A stretch of DNA of 64,000 nt. It comes from Xenoacremonium recifei. Taxonomy: Eukaryota > Ascomycota > Sordariomycetes > Hypocreales > Nectriaceae. This document shows, one piece after another, positions 31,347 through 43,028 of the stretch. A model generated the notes under the pieces. That model did no database searches. It was not told the origin of the DNA and saw nothing but the letters and a program-made list of their open reading frames with translations. The stretch covers positions 186,001 to 250,000 of the forward strand of contig WOFQ01000020.1 in NCBI GenBank assembly GCA_012184525.1, read 5' to 3'. Position 1 is the stretch's first letter, and every line of letters begins with the position of its first letter. Both the position numbers and the translations under genes were made by a program.

Positions 31347-33882
31347 ATCGGGTGCTGAAACAATGTGTATTACTGACTCAGAACCACTGCAAGATGAACA
31401 TTAACTAACAATCGCTTTCCAAGAGGATATGGGCTCGGGCTGAGGTTAGTTAGTGGTGACTCGGGTTGGCTTTAAAGAGCGAGGTTGGGTTGTTGGGGAT
31501 CCAAGCAAAGATTATGGGCGAGGCTGAATAAGGGTCCTAAAATACATGAAAAAGGAGACTTTACAGTTCGTGTTTGTAATTGATTTTTTTTACTGCAGAT
31601 GTAGGCTATTTAGAAGAGGGTATTCAACTGGTGCGACGTTTGACTTTGTAAAATTACCACTGCGCTGCTTCATTTGTCGCCCTCAAACTATACATTCAAC
31701 GACCCTGGAAATAATAGTTGGGGCAGGGTTTAGTGAGGCGTCCGTTACTCTTGGAGCGTTGGAAACATCCCACGTGTCCCTGCAGCGAGACCGGGCTGCA
31801 TCCATGCATTGATCAGCGGTCATTACTTTTAGGCCTTTCTGTTGTCGCAACAGTGGAAACGACGGGTCTTCCGTTTGATGAATGGATGTCCTCTGGTCTA
31901 TGAACGTCATCCTCGTGCTGCCAGTATCATTTTCCATTTTCCCAATAACCACATCCGATAACGCAAGAGAGACACTGGCCGTAAGAATAATAAAACGGAC
32001 TCTGCGCCGAATACAGAAGCGCGAAGAGTATGCAGCCCAAAGATATTGTTGGCCATACACTTTTTGGGTCTCTCATCTGGTGCCTCAGCTCTTAGTGCCA
32101 ATCCTCTGCTGCCTCGTTGTAACGCTCGAAGGAGCTTCTCTGGTGATAGACTAAACGATCGAAAGCCTTTTCTGGGCATTTCGACGATGAGGTGCTGCTT
32201 GGGCAAAAAAAGAAGCTAGCCTTTTGTTCTCTCGTTGTTGGAAAGTGGCCTTAGAGAAGAGACACAGACAGCAATGGCTCTAAGGACACAACAAGCCGAA
32301 TTTGGAAATGCTCATATGCCAATATGGAGAGTGCAAGGCATGTGCGGATTGTTTCAACAGTCTGGATAGCGAAATGACATGGAGTGGCTGGGTCACATGA
32401 CAGCTCTGGTCTTATCACGGTCGCGAATCTGCTATGCCGTCAAATGCCCTTTGACAGCGAATTTGAGTAGTAGAAGAGCAGATTGGGAGTTCGGCTTGGC
32501 TTCCCCTGGGAAGTATCTGAGAGAAGAGTTGATTGCCAACACTGCGTAGAAGTGCGAACTCGTCGTTGACATTGCTTTTTGACGAGGTTTCCGTCCTCAC
32601 ACAATTGCAGAGGACCAGGCAATCTGTCTGCTGAATCGACCTTCGTTGGGCCGCCCTCGTTCAAAGGGAGCCGTCAAGCGTCAGACCTCGATACCTCGGA
32701 CTGGGTGAGAAGGCATGGCCGCGATAAGGGATTTTGTACCTTTTCCTTGGCAGTGTGATAACGGGGTGACTTTCCCCTTCCTTCAGCTCACAAACCGCAG
32801 AATCTACCCGGGGAATCGGCGTCGAACCCTTGCAAGGGCCTGGGCATGTCAGGTGTGCGATCCAGATTAGGGACCTAGGTTAAGGATTCAGGTTACGAAC
32901 CCGGGTTTTAGGTAAGGGTTTAGGTTGTGTTTAGGGCTCTGCATACATTATCAGAGATACCTCAGAAAATGTCAGATTATCTGAAATATCATTTTCTATT
33001 TCTATGAATATTTTAGGTCAGAATTCCTCTTTTATATTGGCCTGTATTACTTAGGGTGCTGGCTCGTCAGAAGAGTGTGTTCGACAGCCAAGCCCTATAT
33101 ATTATTTACACCTACCGGTAAGTTATTATGACGAAAAGATATTACTCGGGGTATATCCGACTGATTTTGTAGAGTTATGTCGCGTCTCCAAGAACATCGT
33201 GTTGGGCAGGCCATCGAATGACGAGGAACTGTTATTTCTCCCTCTGGGCCCAGTTGCGACAGAGTCTTAGGACTAATAAGGCTTTCTTGAGCTGTCATTC
33301 TTTGTCGGATCATATCCATGTCGCTCACTAGAAGTAGGCTCTCGGCAATTCTTATTCCGCGGCCGCTCACGAGCATCATGGGCTCGCCCGGAGACACTTC
33401 CGCAGAGTCTACTTACGCAGCTGATGGAGCGCACTGATGTGCGTGATATCTGCATGCGAAAGGTCTAGTAAACTACTAGTGTTTCTCGTCTATCTCATTA
33501 ACCCTGTCAACTGGGTTCCCGCTGCGGCCCGGTTGGATAACGGATTCAATAGCGCGCGTGGCTAGGTTATATAGTACGTTCGAGGCCGCGAATACTCCCC
33601 GCCGTCTCCGCAGCACAAACGAGTGTGTTTTCCAATAGAGGTCGTTTCCGCAGTAAAACAGCACCTGAATTGCGGCAATGCCGATAGAGTGGCGAGCTGT
33701 AGGTTCAATCTAGAATGCCGCATATGTGAGGGGTAGTAGGCGAAACTACGTTTTAGCAATCCCTACTTCTAGGAGGCCCTTGCCTGAACGATTTCATCGT
33801 GAATTTGCAACTATCAGCTTTTTCCTTCTCCAAACCACATCTTTCTGACTCATGGTATCGCCTGTTCGGTTCTTCTGCGATC
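31347..33882. other. 2.5-kb gene-poor region
   Basis: No supported gene. A minus-strand frame at 31683-32060 (125 codons) has no recognised domain. Includes a degenerate telomere-like block near 32867-32936 and the promoter of the metallopeptidase. Possibly decayed sequence. Confidence 0.4.
32867..32936 (+). repeat. Degenerate telomere-like (TTAGGG) block
   Basis: Two exact TTAGGG units (starting about 32868 and at 32931), with TTTAGG, TAAGGG and GGTTTAGG variants between them. An old interstitial telomere remnant is possible, but the block is short and G/T-rich by composition. Confidence 0.3.
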
Positions 33883-35058
33883 ATGTGTTCTTTCGTGCCT
33901 CGTACGGTATTTCAGCAGATCGTCGACGACGACACGGCCAGTGAAGCAGTGCGACAAGAGGCTCAGTATCAGATTGACGCCATCACCAGGACCCTCGATG
34001 CAAGCAGCATTGCCGCCAATGTTGGCTCCGATTCTAAAGTCAAAACCCGTTACGACGAAATCCCAAATGGTTTTGCAGACTTCAGCTCCAAAATCTGGGG
34101 CATGGCCGGTCGTAACTATGAGGAAATTGACTACAAGACCGGCGAGGTCAAAGGCACCTCATACAAGCCCCTGCCTGGTATCCTCTATACCAGCTCCGAA
34201 GACCCGCCTTACAAGCAAGATCAAGATGTTGTCGCCTGTATGGAAGGGTTGAAGACAACGTATGACTTCTACAAAACTGTCTTTGGACGGAACTCTGTGG
34301 ATGGCAAAGGTCTACAGCTCGAGGCTAGCATACACTATTCCATTCGTTATGGTAACGCTGTTTGGGAACCGCGATCTCGCCAAATGGTCTTCGGCGATGG
34401 CGACGGTAACTCAAGGTTCAACCGCTTGGCTGGCCTCTTCAAGCCTGGCTGCTTTGTGAACAGCCTAGATGTCATCGCTCACGAGCTCACCCACGGTGTC
34501 ACCCAGCACACGGCCAACCTCCGGTACCGCGACCAGTCGGGGGCACTTTGTGAGTCCATCTCTGACGTATTCGCATCCATGGTAGTGCAATGGAAGAAGA
34601 ACCAAACAGTGAACGAAGCCAGCTGGCTAGTGGGCGGAGACATTATCTACCAAGGCTCGGAGTCGCTTAGCGAGGCGAGGAAGAAGGCAACGAGCCTGCG
34701 ATCCTTGAAGGATCCGAGCGCGGATACCAATCTCGCTCCTCAACCGGATAATATGAACCATCCGCTCTTCCTTAAAGATAGTACAAAAGATCATGGTGGC
34801 GTGCATTGCAACTCAGGAGTGCCTAACCATGCCTTCTACAAGGTCGTTATGGCCCTGGAGGAGGAAGAGAACGGGTACTCCTGGAAGCGCGTGGGGAAGA
34901 TTTGGTATGCAGCACTGACGAACTCTCGCATGCATCGGGATATGGAGTTTGTTGATTTTGCGAAGATAACGGTGGATCAAGCAAAGACTCTTTATCCACA
35001 CGATGAAAATGTGTATCAAGCCGTGGAGAAGGCGTGGACAGAAGTTGGAGTTTTGTGA
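33883..35058 (+). CDS. M4 (thermolysin-family) metallopeptidase, protealysin-like, no signal peptide
   Basis: Single exon, 391 residues from Met at 33883 (MCSFVPRTVFQQI); the frame is open to 33799 but the upstream part is poor. Zinc site HELTH (200-204) with E224 in GALCESISDVF as third ligand; the catalytic-histidine region HGGVHCNSGVPNHAF is present. The short propeptide begins CSFVPRTVFQQIV, like the conserved P-P-x-x-L-x-x-I start of bacterial protealysins, instead of a signal peptide plus FTP/PepSY propeptide. Expected: autoprocessed neutral endopeptidase acting in the cytosol or leaving by an unconventional route. The absence of introns and the bacterial-type architecture suggest ancient transfer from bacteria (inference). 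Confidence 0.9.
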   Translation: MCSFVPRTVFQQIVDDDTASEAVRQEAQYQIDAITRTLDASSIAANVGSDSKVKTRYDEIPNGFADFSSKIWGMAGRNYEEIDYKTGEVKGTSYKPLPGILYTSSEDPPYKQDQDVVACMEGLKTTYDFYKTVFGRNSVDGKGLQLEASIHYSIRYGNAVWEPRSRQMVFGDGDGNSRFNRLAGLFKPGCFVNSLDVIAHELTHGVTQHTANLRYRDQSGALCESISDVFASMVVQWKKNQTVNEASWLVGGDIIYQGSESLSEARKKATSLRSLKDPSADTNLAPQPDNMNHPLFLKDSTKDHGGVHCNSGVPNHAFYKVVMALEEEENGYSWKRVGKIWYAALTNSRMHRDMEFVDFAKITVDQAKTLYPHDENVYQAVEKAWTEVGVL

Positions 35059-35119
35059 GTTGACTGTGGTTTTCAAACGTAAGGTTTGTGGAGTTTGGCT
35101 GGAATAAGACGATATGGTT

Positions 35120-36156
35120 CTACGGGAGGGTATATCCACCGTCAATTACAACATCGCTTCCTGTCATGTATGTCGATGCATCGCTAGCCAGGTACAGATA
35201 TAAGCCTTTGATCTCCTTGACATGTCCTTGACGCCCCAACACCGCCATTCGATATGCTTCATTGACCACGGTAGGGCTCGCACCCATCTTAGTATCAAAG
35301 AACCCTGGCGATACAATGTTCACGCGGGCAAACTCTCTCCATTCTCGTGCTAGAGACTTGCCAAAGTGAGTAACAAACGCCTTCGTGGCATTATACACTG
35401 GCTGATCCTTAGGAACATTGACGACGCGGGCGCTCATGCTAGACGTGATGATCAAGTTTCCGAATCCTTGGCGGCGAAATACCTCGCCTACATATTTTGA
35501 ACAAAAGGTGACTCCATCAACTAACCATCGTCAGAAGGAACCCGTGGTAATAAGTGGGTGATCTGACGTACCGTTCACTGACATCTGCTTTCTGTATTCT
35601 TCTATGGTCTGTTCAAGAATAGGTCTTGAAATTGCCATTCCTGAAGAATGTTAGAGCCCACGGCTGAACATGAGATTAGAAGCTTCATACCCGCATTGGC
35701 AATAAAGACATCAATCTTATCGAAGTCCTTTACAACTTCAGTAATGCCGTGTTGGACTTGCTCAGCATCCGACACTAGAGGTCGAGGTCAGTTTACGGGT
35801 TCTTAACTAGATATGGGATTATTACTCGCCGTCAACTTTATAAGCAACTGTCTTGACATTATGCTCCTTTCCTAGGCTCTCTGCCTTTGCGATCGCAGCA
35901 TCATTCCTCAGAACTGTCAGCCTAGAGCCTCACCCTAAGGCAGCAACATAACATACGAGTTATACCACATCGCAACCTGAGCTCCAGCCTCAGCCATAGC
36001 TTCAGATACTGCGAGGCCAATTCCGTCGGCAGCCCCTGTTACGACAACAACCTTCCCCGTCAAGCGGAACTGCTCGACGACGTTGGACGGGGTGTCCGGG
36101 AAGGGCCGGGGAAATCCTTCGCGGACCCCGGCGCATTCTTCGATTGACATAGACAT
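35120..36156 (-). CDS. SDR-family reductase, mannitol/sorbose-reductase-like, five exons
   Basis: complement(join(35120..35511, 35572..35640, 35691..35774, 35830..35906, 35957..36156)), 273 residues. It starts MSMSIEECAGVREGFPRPFP, then FRLTGKVVVVTGAADGIG as cofactor loop, KVDVSDAEQV, IDVFIANAGMA (NAG motif), ITSSMSARVV with catalytic Ser, VYNATK as Y-x3-K, VSPGFFDTKM and GSDVVIDGGYTLP. Closest in style to NADP-dependent mannitol dehydrogenase and Sou1-like sorbose reductases. The exon 2/3 intron (35775-35829) begins GC instead of GT; the other three are GT-AG. It lies next to, and in the same direction as, the Zn2Cys6 gene at 36507. Confidence 0.83.
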
Positions 36157-36506
36157 CCTTAGGTAGTTCTAGTCGTAAATCTTATTCAAAGCATAAATTT
36201 GGAGAATCCTTCAGAGGCTCAATGCCGATGAGCTAGATGCAAGTGCAAGGTAATGTCGCAGAGGATTCAGCCACCCCGCTCTCGGGGCAATGCGCTCCGA
36301 TCTGCTTCAACTCCACATCAGGCAAAAGAGGGATATATTTCTTATGACCTGATCAGTGACAGGTGCCTATAAAGGTTGTGATCAGCAGGATGGGGAGTCT
36401 TTAGATGGATTTCGAACGAAATTCTGGCGGGTAGAATCAACATCATACCATGATTCTCGTAGTATTGACGTATCTGTTATAAAGCATTTCAGCCTGTTAG
36501 GGTAGC
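36157..36506. other. Spacer / SDR promoter
   Basis: 350 bp between the SDR start and the end of the regulator gene. No feature recognised. Confidence 0.4.
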
Positions 36507-38700
36507 TCACTGTAGCCACCAGTAATCACTATTAACATCTGTTTGGGCAAAGGGCCCTGTTGTGAGGATGTCGAAGAAGTCCATGTCAACGCCGTCCAAC
36601 GCCCATTCTCCTTGAGCAACTGTGTTAAGAGATGGATCTGGGACCAAACTTCCCAACTCCCCTGGAAAATCCAAGCCGTGTGCACCGTTTTCTGGCGCTC
36701 CTCCTCCCGAAGGCTCCTTCGTACTCTCGGGAGTCACCAACTGAGTACGTTGCGCCACTGGGACTACCGTGACCTCCTTTGCCAAGCCAGGGTGGGTTAT
36801 TTCCTGCGATGACTGAGAATCCCTTGTGATGGTAACGAGACCTAGATAAGCAATCCTCAAACGGAGAGCACGGGCATCGTCTGAGCAGGAATCACCCCTC
36901 CCCAGACGATATTTCGCACCCAGAGCGGCATCTGCTTCAATCGCGAGAAGTTGTCGCAACACACCAGCTCCTCTTTCGCTCACAGTGTTGGCCTTGTTCA
37001 AAGTGCCCACCTGCTCCATATTGTCAAGAATCTCCTCCATTATGGCGCGGTCCGAGGTGCGTTGATGAATAAGCGCGTTGTTTGAGCTGTTCTTGCAGTG
37101 GTGGCTATCGAGATGTGTCAGGAGCAGGGTCATGGAAGCTGTGACGGCAAAGAAGTCCATGCTGTGGCAGCAGTAAGAGAAGTTATTGAAGGTGCGAAAA
37201 GCCATGTAGCGCGTCAAGAAATCGCGGCTGGCGTTGATACAAGCGATGTGGCTGTACTCGTAGCGGGGTCCTGCGGAATATTGCAAAATAAACGGGAGAT
37301 GCAAATGGCTGATCAGTATGTAGTGAAATACTTGGTTTGTCAGTCTTGCTGTCTCCCAGAATAGCTGGACTTCATCTTGTGCTGACGCTAGGTTAGGCGT
37401 CAACCACCACTTGCCCGGCATGGTCTCAGAAAGTCTTCTCAGGTCTCTATCGATGGCTTCTGTTTCGTCCAGATCATCATAGCTATTGACGAGTTCGTTC
37501 CGACGGAGAATCCGGCCAGCTAGAGCACAATGCTGTCTTTCTAGGCGACCCATTGGTGTGTCTTCTCCAAAGGGTGCTGAGGTTGCCATGGAAGTGTCCG
37601 TGGAGCCCTGAGGCAGACCTAAAAGGAGGCTAAAGAATCGGTCGTAGTAGATAATTCGATACCATAAGTATTGGGGATCCCATTTACTTGCTGGTTCCAC
37701 GGTACATAACGAGAGACATTTTCCAAGGTGAAGACACATCAGTTGTGCATTCAACATGGCTCGGCGAGTCGTGGACCAAGCAGAGCGGAGGTTGCCACTA
37801 TCAGCCTGGAAAGAAGCCACGAGTAACAGACACTCGATCTCTTCAATGTTGCCTGTCATTCCCGGAGTGGTGCTGTGCGAGAGGACTAGGTTGATAGCTG
37901 TTTTTGCTAGACGCTGTATTGCATCGAAAGGAACCTCGGAGAACCCTTTTAGATGATCCTGGAAGTCTGGGTGGATATATCGAAATGTGATAGCAAGTAA
38001 CAGCATCTGTCGAGCGATAACAAGTGGATGTGTTTTGAGGGTGTGTCGGAAAGTGAGCTCGGATACCTGGTCCTGCTTCTCCTTTTCTCCAATATGCATA
38101 TCCTTGTAGGGCTTTCTCATGAGTTGGTGGAATACCGACGGCATGGGCCCAGCCGTTTTCACAATTGTATCAACAGCGTCCTGGGATGGATATACGGCAA
38201 GCAAGCCCTTTGCAATCTTTCCAAGTGGCGCATCTTCTGTTATTTCTAGTGTTGAGGCCTTCTGAGAATTGACACTCGGTGAGTACAATGTCGGACTATC
38301 AGATACGGGCGGCTCCTTCATAAGTGAGCATCACTCAACAATGTTCAGAAAGGAGGCAACTAACCACTGCAACAGTATGCTGAGTCGATTTTGGATCTGT
38401 GGAAGACGGCGCAGGAGCTGACTGCCTGTTACTGGTCTTCTTGACAAGCCCTTCGAGCAGTGATTCGACGCGGACCATACGATTTCCCATCTGCCGCCTC
38501 CGATCGACTGGGGCCAACGGCTGCTCGGGAAGCTCCTGGCTGACGCACTTGGTGCCGCGGCGGAAACACCCGTCGCAAACAGTATCTTCGGCGGTCATGT
38601 ACGTACACCTTACTTTCCTCCCTTTGCACTCCCAGCAGCTCCGAGTTCCCTTGCGGACCTTTCGCCGTTTGGGTTCGGGCGGGCGCACTTCAAGTTCCAT
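36507..38700 (-). CDS. Zn2Cys6 transcription factor
   Basis: complement(join(36507..38315, 38365..38700)), 714 residues; 49-nt intron after TQHTVAV. The zinc cluster lies near the N-terminus: CWECKGRKVRC...CDGCFRRGTKC (C-x2-C-x6-C-x9-C-x2-C-x6-C), preceded by a basic KRRKVRKG arm and followed by RRQMGNRMVRVESLLEGLV as linker and dimer helix. The MHR-type domain covers residues about 180-560 (MLLLAITFRYIHPDF; MCLHLGKCLSLCTVEP; YLWYRIIYYDRFFSLLLGLPQGS). An acidic end (EWALDGVDMDFFDILTTGPF) may activate transcription. It lies between the SDR and the NmrA/P450 pair, so it is a good candidate pathway regulator. The Met at 38700 is preferred although the frame is open to 38967. Confidence 0.88.
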
Positions 38701-39199
38701 GCTGAGAATTAGCGTCGGAGCAAGACGATTCAGCGACTGTGATTTAATAAGTCCGAACCAAAGGGATTCGGTAGGTGGCGGCACAGAGGATGGAGGTTGA
38801 GTGAGTGTTGGAGGTGAGAATGCTTCGCCCGAGAAACAAGGCGGTCGAATTTGTAAGCACGTCCAAATGCCTGAAGTCCCAGGCCTGTGTGCAAGATTGT
38901 AGCGCATTCCAGTGGAGTTGTCGCTCCGCCGAGAAAGACGGCGGTCGATCGGAGAGCGAACCAGCATGCTCTTTGTTACTGGCCCTGTTCGACAGCACTG
39001 CCTTCTCTCGACCTAACTGGCCATTCGTCTGTCGGAGTTCTATCACAGAGCAGCTGTTTCGGCGGAGTAAATGCTTGCAAGATGGATGCAATGATTTATC
39101 ATCCTCCCCTTCCGTCATGTATAAGAATGCCGGCAGTGTTCTTGAGATCCTATCAAACATCACCCAACTCTCGATTCAGATAAAAAAAAACACACCAAT
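38701..39199. promoter_or_regulatory. Bidirectional promoter between Zn2Cys6 regulator and NmrA-like gene
   Basis: 499 bp between divergent starts. It contains several CGG/CCG triplets (for example near 38847 and 39061) that could serve a binuclear cluster regulator, and TATAAG at about 39120 on the plus side, 80 bp before the ATG at 39200. Confidence 0.35.
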
Positions 39200-40132
39200 A
39201 TGTCCAAAGTCCTTGCCGTTTTTGGTGCCACTGGCGCCCAAGGCAACTCAGTTGTCAACTACGTCTTGAAGGATCCCGAACTGTCCAAGGAGTACAAGCT
39301 TCGCGCCATCACTCGTGATGTTCAATCCGAGAAGGCTAAACAGCTTGCCGCCCAGGGCGTTGAAGTCGTTCAAGGTGACGCCACTGACAGAGCATCAATC
39401 GAGAAAGCACTCACCAGCGTTCACACGGTATACATCATGACAGTGCCATCTTGGTCTCCGACCCCAGTGAAAGACGAGTACAACGCCGCCACCACTATGG
39501 CTGACGTCGCTGTCGAGAAAGGAGTTCAATACTTGATCTTCAGCACGCTTCCCTCGAGTTCGGATATATCGAACGGCAAATACCCTCACCTAACGCCCTT
39601 TGATGCTAAAGCCAAGGCTGAAAAATACATCCGAGGCCTCCCCATCAAGAGCGCCTTCGTCGCGCTCGGCTGGTACATGCAGAACTTCCAGTCCCAGCCA
39701 TGGCTCGCACCCAAGCCAGCAAGCGATGGAACTTGGGTTTGGTCGCGCCCATTCCCCGCCAGTATCAAGCTCCCCCTTATTGACGTTGAGGATACGGGCA
39801 AGTTCGTCGGCGCTATTCTCGCCGAGCCGGACAAGTACGAGGGTCAAACGCTACGATGCGCGACGACGCACTACAGTTGTGAGGAAATTGTCGCCGCGCT
39901 GTCCAAGAATACTGGAAAGACTGTCGTCTTCAAGCAGGTCTCATATGAAGACTTCAAGGCAGGCATGCCGTTTGTCCCCGAACTTTGGTCCGACGGGATG
40001 CATGTCCAGGAGGAATACGGGTATTTTGGCACTGATTCGGAGAAGTTGGTGGATTGGGGTGCTAAACAGGCGCGTGGAAAGCTGACTACGTTGGACGAGT
40101 TCCTTGAGAAGAATCCTTTTCAGCTTCTTTGA
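39200..40132 (+). CDS. NmrA-like NAD(P)-binding protein
   Basis: Single exon, 310 residues. Cofactor motif FGATGAQG (8-15), AITRDVQSEKAKQL after strand 2 (Arg favours NADP), VVQGDATDRASIEKAL, and the GWYMQNF block characteristic of NmrA/HSCARG-type proteins, followed by LPLIDVEDTGKFVGAIL. NmrA-like proteins either sense the NADP/NADPH ratio or act as quinone/isoflavone-type reductases; which one cannot be told. It is divergent from the Zn2Cys6 regulator and runs in the same direction as the P450 gene. Confidence 0.86.
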   Translation: MSKVLAVFGATGAQGNSVVNYVLKDPELSKEYKLRAITRDVQSEKAKQLAAQGVEVVQGDATDRASIEKALTSVHTVYIMTVPSWSPTPVKDEYNAATTMADVAVEKGVQYLIFSTLPSSSDISNGKYPHLTPFDAKAKAEKYIRGLPIKSAFVALGWYMQNFQSQPWLAPKPASDGTWVWSRPFPASIKLPLIDVEDTGKFVGAILAEPDKYEGQTLRCATTHYSCEEIVAALSKNTGKTVVFKQVSYEDFKAGMPFVPELWSDGMHVQEEYGYFGTDSEKLVDWGAKQARGKLTTLDEFLEKNPFQLL

Positions 40133-40745
40133 GTTCGTTGTCCTAGGGCGATAAAGGAAGCCTTGAAGGTTTGTTTGCATGTAAAGTCGCCGCAACGAGC
40201 AGCACCTTTGTACTAGCATAGTTCAGATGATGAAAACCCCGATTATATACAAATATTACAAGATCTTTCGTGAGTTATGACGAGATAAGACCCTTCATTC
40301 AGTCGTCCAGAACAAATGGAGGCTGATATTTTAGAGGTAGACTAATAACGTGAGTAACTAATAGCGTGAGTACGCGTACCCTGTACTTTTGAACCGCGTA
40401 TATTAGTGTCTACTGCTCCTGCACCTTGTTAAGATTGATGCTTCAAATCCATTGCCGACTCCCCTTCTTCACGGTTTTCGATTTCTTTTGCATCCTCCAC
40501 GTTACGTCGATAGGTAATACCCACCCTTCAAGTCAGAGGATTGTTTGCAACCACATGCCGTGGCGTCCACGCAACATGAATAATCAGAGTTTCACCTACA
40601 TCGATAGTTCTAGTTACGCAAGCCGTATGTCACACCGTGCCGTTCTTGGCTCCGAGTAAGCCCTATAAAAAGGCGCAGACCTCCAGACAGTTCAGTGTCA
40701 CTCAATTTCCTCTTTCCGCCAACATTCCGGTCTCGCCTTTTCGTC
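40133..40745 (+). other. Spacer and P450 promoter
   Basis: 613 bp. The NmrA 3' flank is AT-rich. The final part holds the P450 core promoter (TATA at 40664) and a pyrimidine-rich leader. Confidence 0.45.
40664..40671 (+). promoter_or_regulatory. TATA box of the P450 gene
   Basis: TATAAAAA, 82 bp before the ATG at 40746. Confidence 0.5.
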
Positions 40746-42405
40746 ATGGCTGTCTTTCAATTTGGCGTCTTTTACTTCGTTGCCTATGTCATCATAGCTG
40801 TAAGGCATAAGCCCGTGGAGATCAACATCTAAGACTATGCATCGACTGACAACTCTTAGTTTGTTTTCTATGGGTTGTATAATGTTCTATACAATGCTAT
40901 CTTACACCCTCTCCGACGGATACCTGGCCCATTCTGGTGGCGCGTCTCTCGCATTCCGGCTTCTTACCACAACATTAGAGGAACTTTATGCTTTGACTTG
41001 CTCAGACTTCATCAGAAATATGGTCCCGTTGTTCGCATAGCTCCCAATGAGTTGTCCTTCTCAAATTCATCAGCCTGGAAGGATATCCACCGCTGCCACG
41101 GAAAACAAGAATTCGAGAAGTCACGAGAATTCTATTGGCCATACGACCAGATGGTATGTGATATCGTCAACGCACCCCAAGCAGAACACAACCATCTACG
41201 AAAACATTTGTCTTTGGGTTTCAGCGATCGCAGCATGAAAGAACAACAGCCAATGATAATGAAATACATTGATCTGTTGATGAAACAGCTTCGCGATCAA
41301 TGCGGTGGCGGGTCTGAGCCTCTTGACATTGCTTCCTGGTACAACTTTGCCACATTCGATATCATCGGAGACCTAGCTTTTGGAGAGCCATTTGGCTGCC
41401 TCAAAAACTCTTACTATCATCCTTGGGTAAAAGCCATTTTCGGCATGGGTCGAGCCGGGGTGCTCCTCCATTCGGCGGCTCACTATTCGATTATCAAGAG
41501 GATTCTGTTCGCTATGATCCCCGAGAAAATTCGACGAGAACGACAAAATCACCTCAACTTCACGAAGGCTAAAGTCCAAAAGCGACTAGAGCTAAACCAT
41601 GCCCGCCCTGATCTAATTGAAGGACTCTTGAAGAGTGGGTGTAGCGTCGAGAGTCTCGAGGCCAATAGTAGCATCTTGATCATGGCAGGATCTGAAACAA
41701 CAGCTACTTTGCTCTCGGGCGTTACCTTCTTTCTATTGACTAATACTTGGGCTCTAGAAAGGTTGACGCAGGAAGTCCGTTCATCCTTTCGGTCAGAAGA
41801 GGATATTGACTCTCACTCTGTATCGAATCTCCCGTTCATGCTCGCTTGTCTTGATGAGGCTCTTCGTCTGTATCCTCCTCTTCCGAACGGGCTTCCGCGA
41901 GTTGTACCCGCTGGGGGTGCTAGAATCCTGGGGATACTGGTCCCCGAGAATGTGAGTTGTATCCACGGTCTATTGGTGTAGTAAAGGGGTCGGGCCTAAC
42001 TTCAGGCGGTTTTCCTTCAGACCGTTGTCGCCGTACCGCAATGGGCTACATATCACAACTCAGACAACTTCAAAAAGCCCTTTGAGTTTCATCCTGAACG
42101 CTGGCTTGGGGATCCTGAATTCGATACTGACGACAAGGATGCCTTCCAGCCATTTCACGTCGGCCCTCGAAATTGTCTGGGACGGAAGTAAGTCTCCTCG
42201 AAGATGTGGTAGAGGGTCAAGCCCAGTTCGCTAACCGAAGCTCAGTTTAGCTTATGTCGAAATGCGAATCATACTAGCACGTTTGCTATGGAACTTCGAC
42301 ATCAAGATCAGCCTGGACAGTCAAAGTTGGATGGAGGCTCAGAGGGTCTTCATTTTCTGGGAAAAGGTGCCACTTCTCGTTCACTTAACCCCAACGCGAC
42401 GATGA
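40746..42405 (+). CDS. Cytochrome P450 monooxygenase, four exons
   Basis: join(40746..40799, 40860..41951, 42021..42187, 42246..42405), 490 residues. Exon 1 (MAVFQFGVFYFVAYVIIA) plus the start of exon 2 forms the ER membrane anchor, followed by the proline-rich hinge PLRRIPGPFWW. The I-helix motif is AGSETTAT, the K-helix E-x-x-R is DEALRLYPPLP, and the haem loop is FHVGPRNCLGRN (Cys about 434). All essential elements are intact. The wording resembles the fungal CYP group that hydroxylates terpenoid and other secondary metabolites, but the substrate is not deducible. It requires a P450 reductase encoded elsewhere. Position beside an SDR, an NmrA-like protein and a regulator points to a tailoring or detoxification role. 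Confidence 0.92.
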
Positions 42406-43028
42406 ATGGATGATCAATGCATTATGTATGGGTTATACTATTCAAACGGGATGCCTCTATTATTCTCGCAGGAAACTGTGCTTTGATAAGACCTCAATTT
42501 TAAATAATTTAATATTTAATTGACAAATCCCTTATATATCTATTGAGCCAGATCCCTATCCTCCATATCCATATCACTATCCATGCCCTTCGTATAAGTC
42601 TCTATTTCTTATTTAGATTCCACGTTCATTTAATCTCTAACTGGAAGATTTCTCATTTCTGCGGCCCAGGAATCGAGGCCGTTCCTATCGCAATCCGAGA
42701 TAGCTGATCGCAAAGACGGACAATCATTCCGCTCGATCAACTGCCCCAGAACTTCCGAGATGCAGTCGAAGTCACACGGAAGCTTAGTTAGCTTTACCCC
42801 TAAGTCGATTGTTCTTGTATCATCTAGTGAGACACGCAAGACTGGTAATCCGAGGTTCCAAGATGGCAGACGTAATTCCTATGTAAGTCCCCGGATGTGC
42901 GTAGAAAATAGTGCAAGCTCGACTCAAGAAGTAACCGATTGTTTGTTGCATACATATCTGTCTTTCGATACACTAAGAATATCCTGTCTACAATTTTACA
43001 AGTTTAGCAACTCTTCCACAATGATATA
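42406..43028. other. Convergent 3' spacer
   Basis: AT-rich near 42500, including a nearly pure A/T run. No gene seen. Confidence 0.45.

Noticed and set aside
31097..31363. Poly-Ser protein antisense to the acidic tract
   Set aside because: Pure reverse-strand shadow of the (GAR)n codons.
31683..32060. 125-codon minus-strand frame
   Set aside because: No domain, no promoter or splice context; surrounding DNA is gene-poor.
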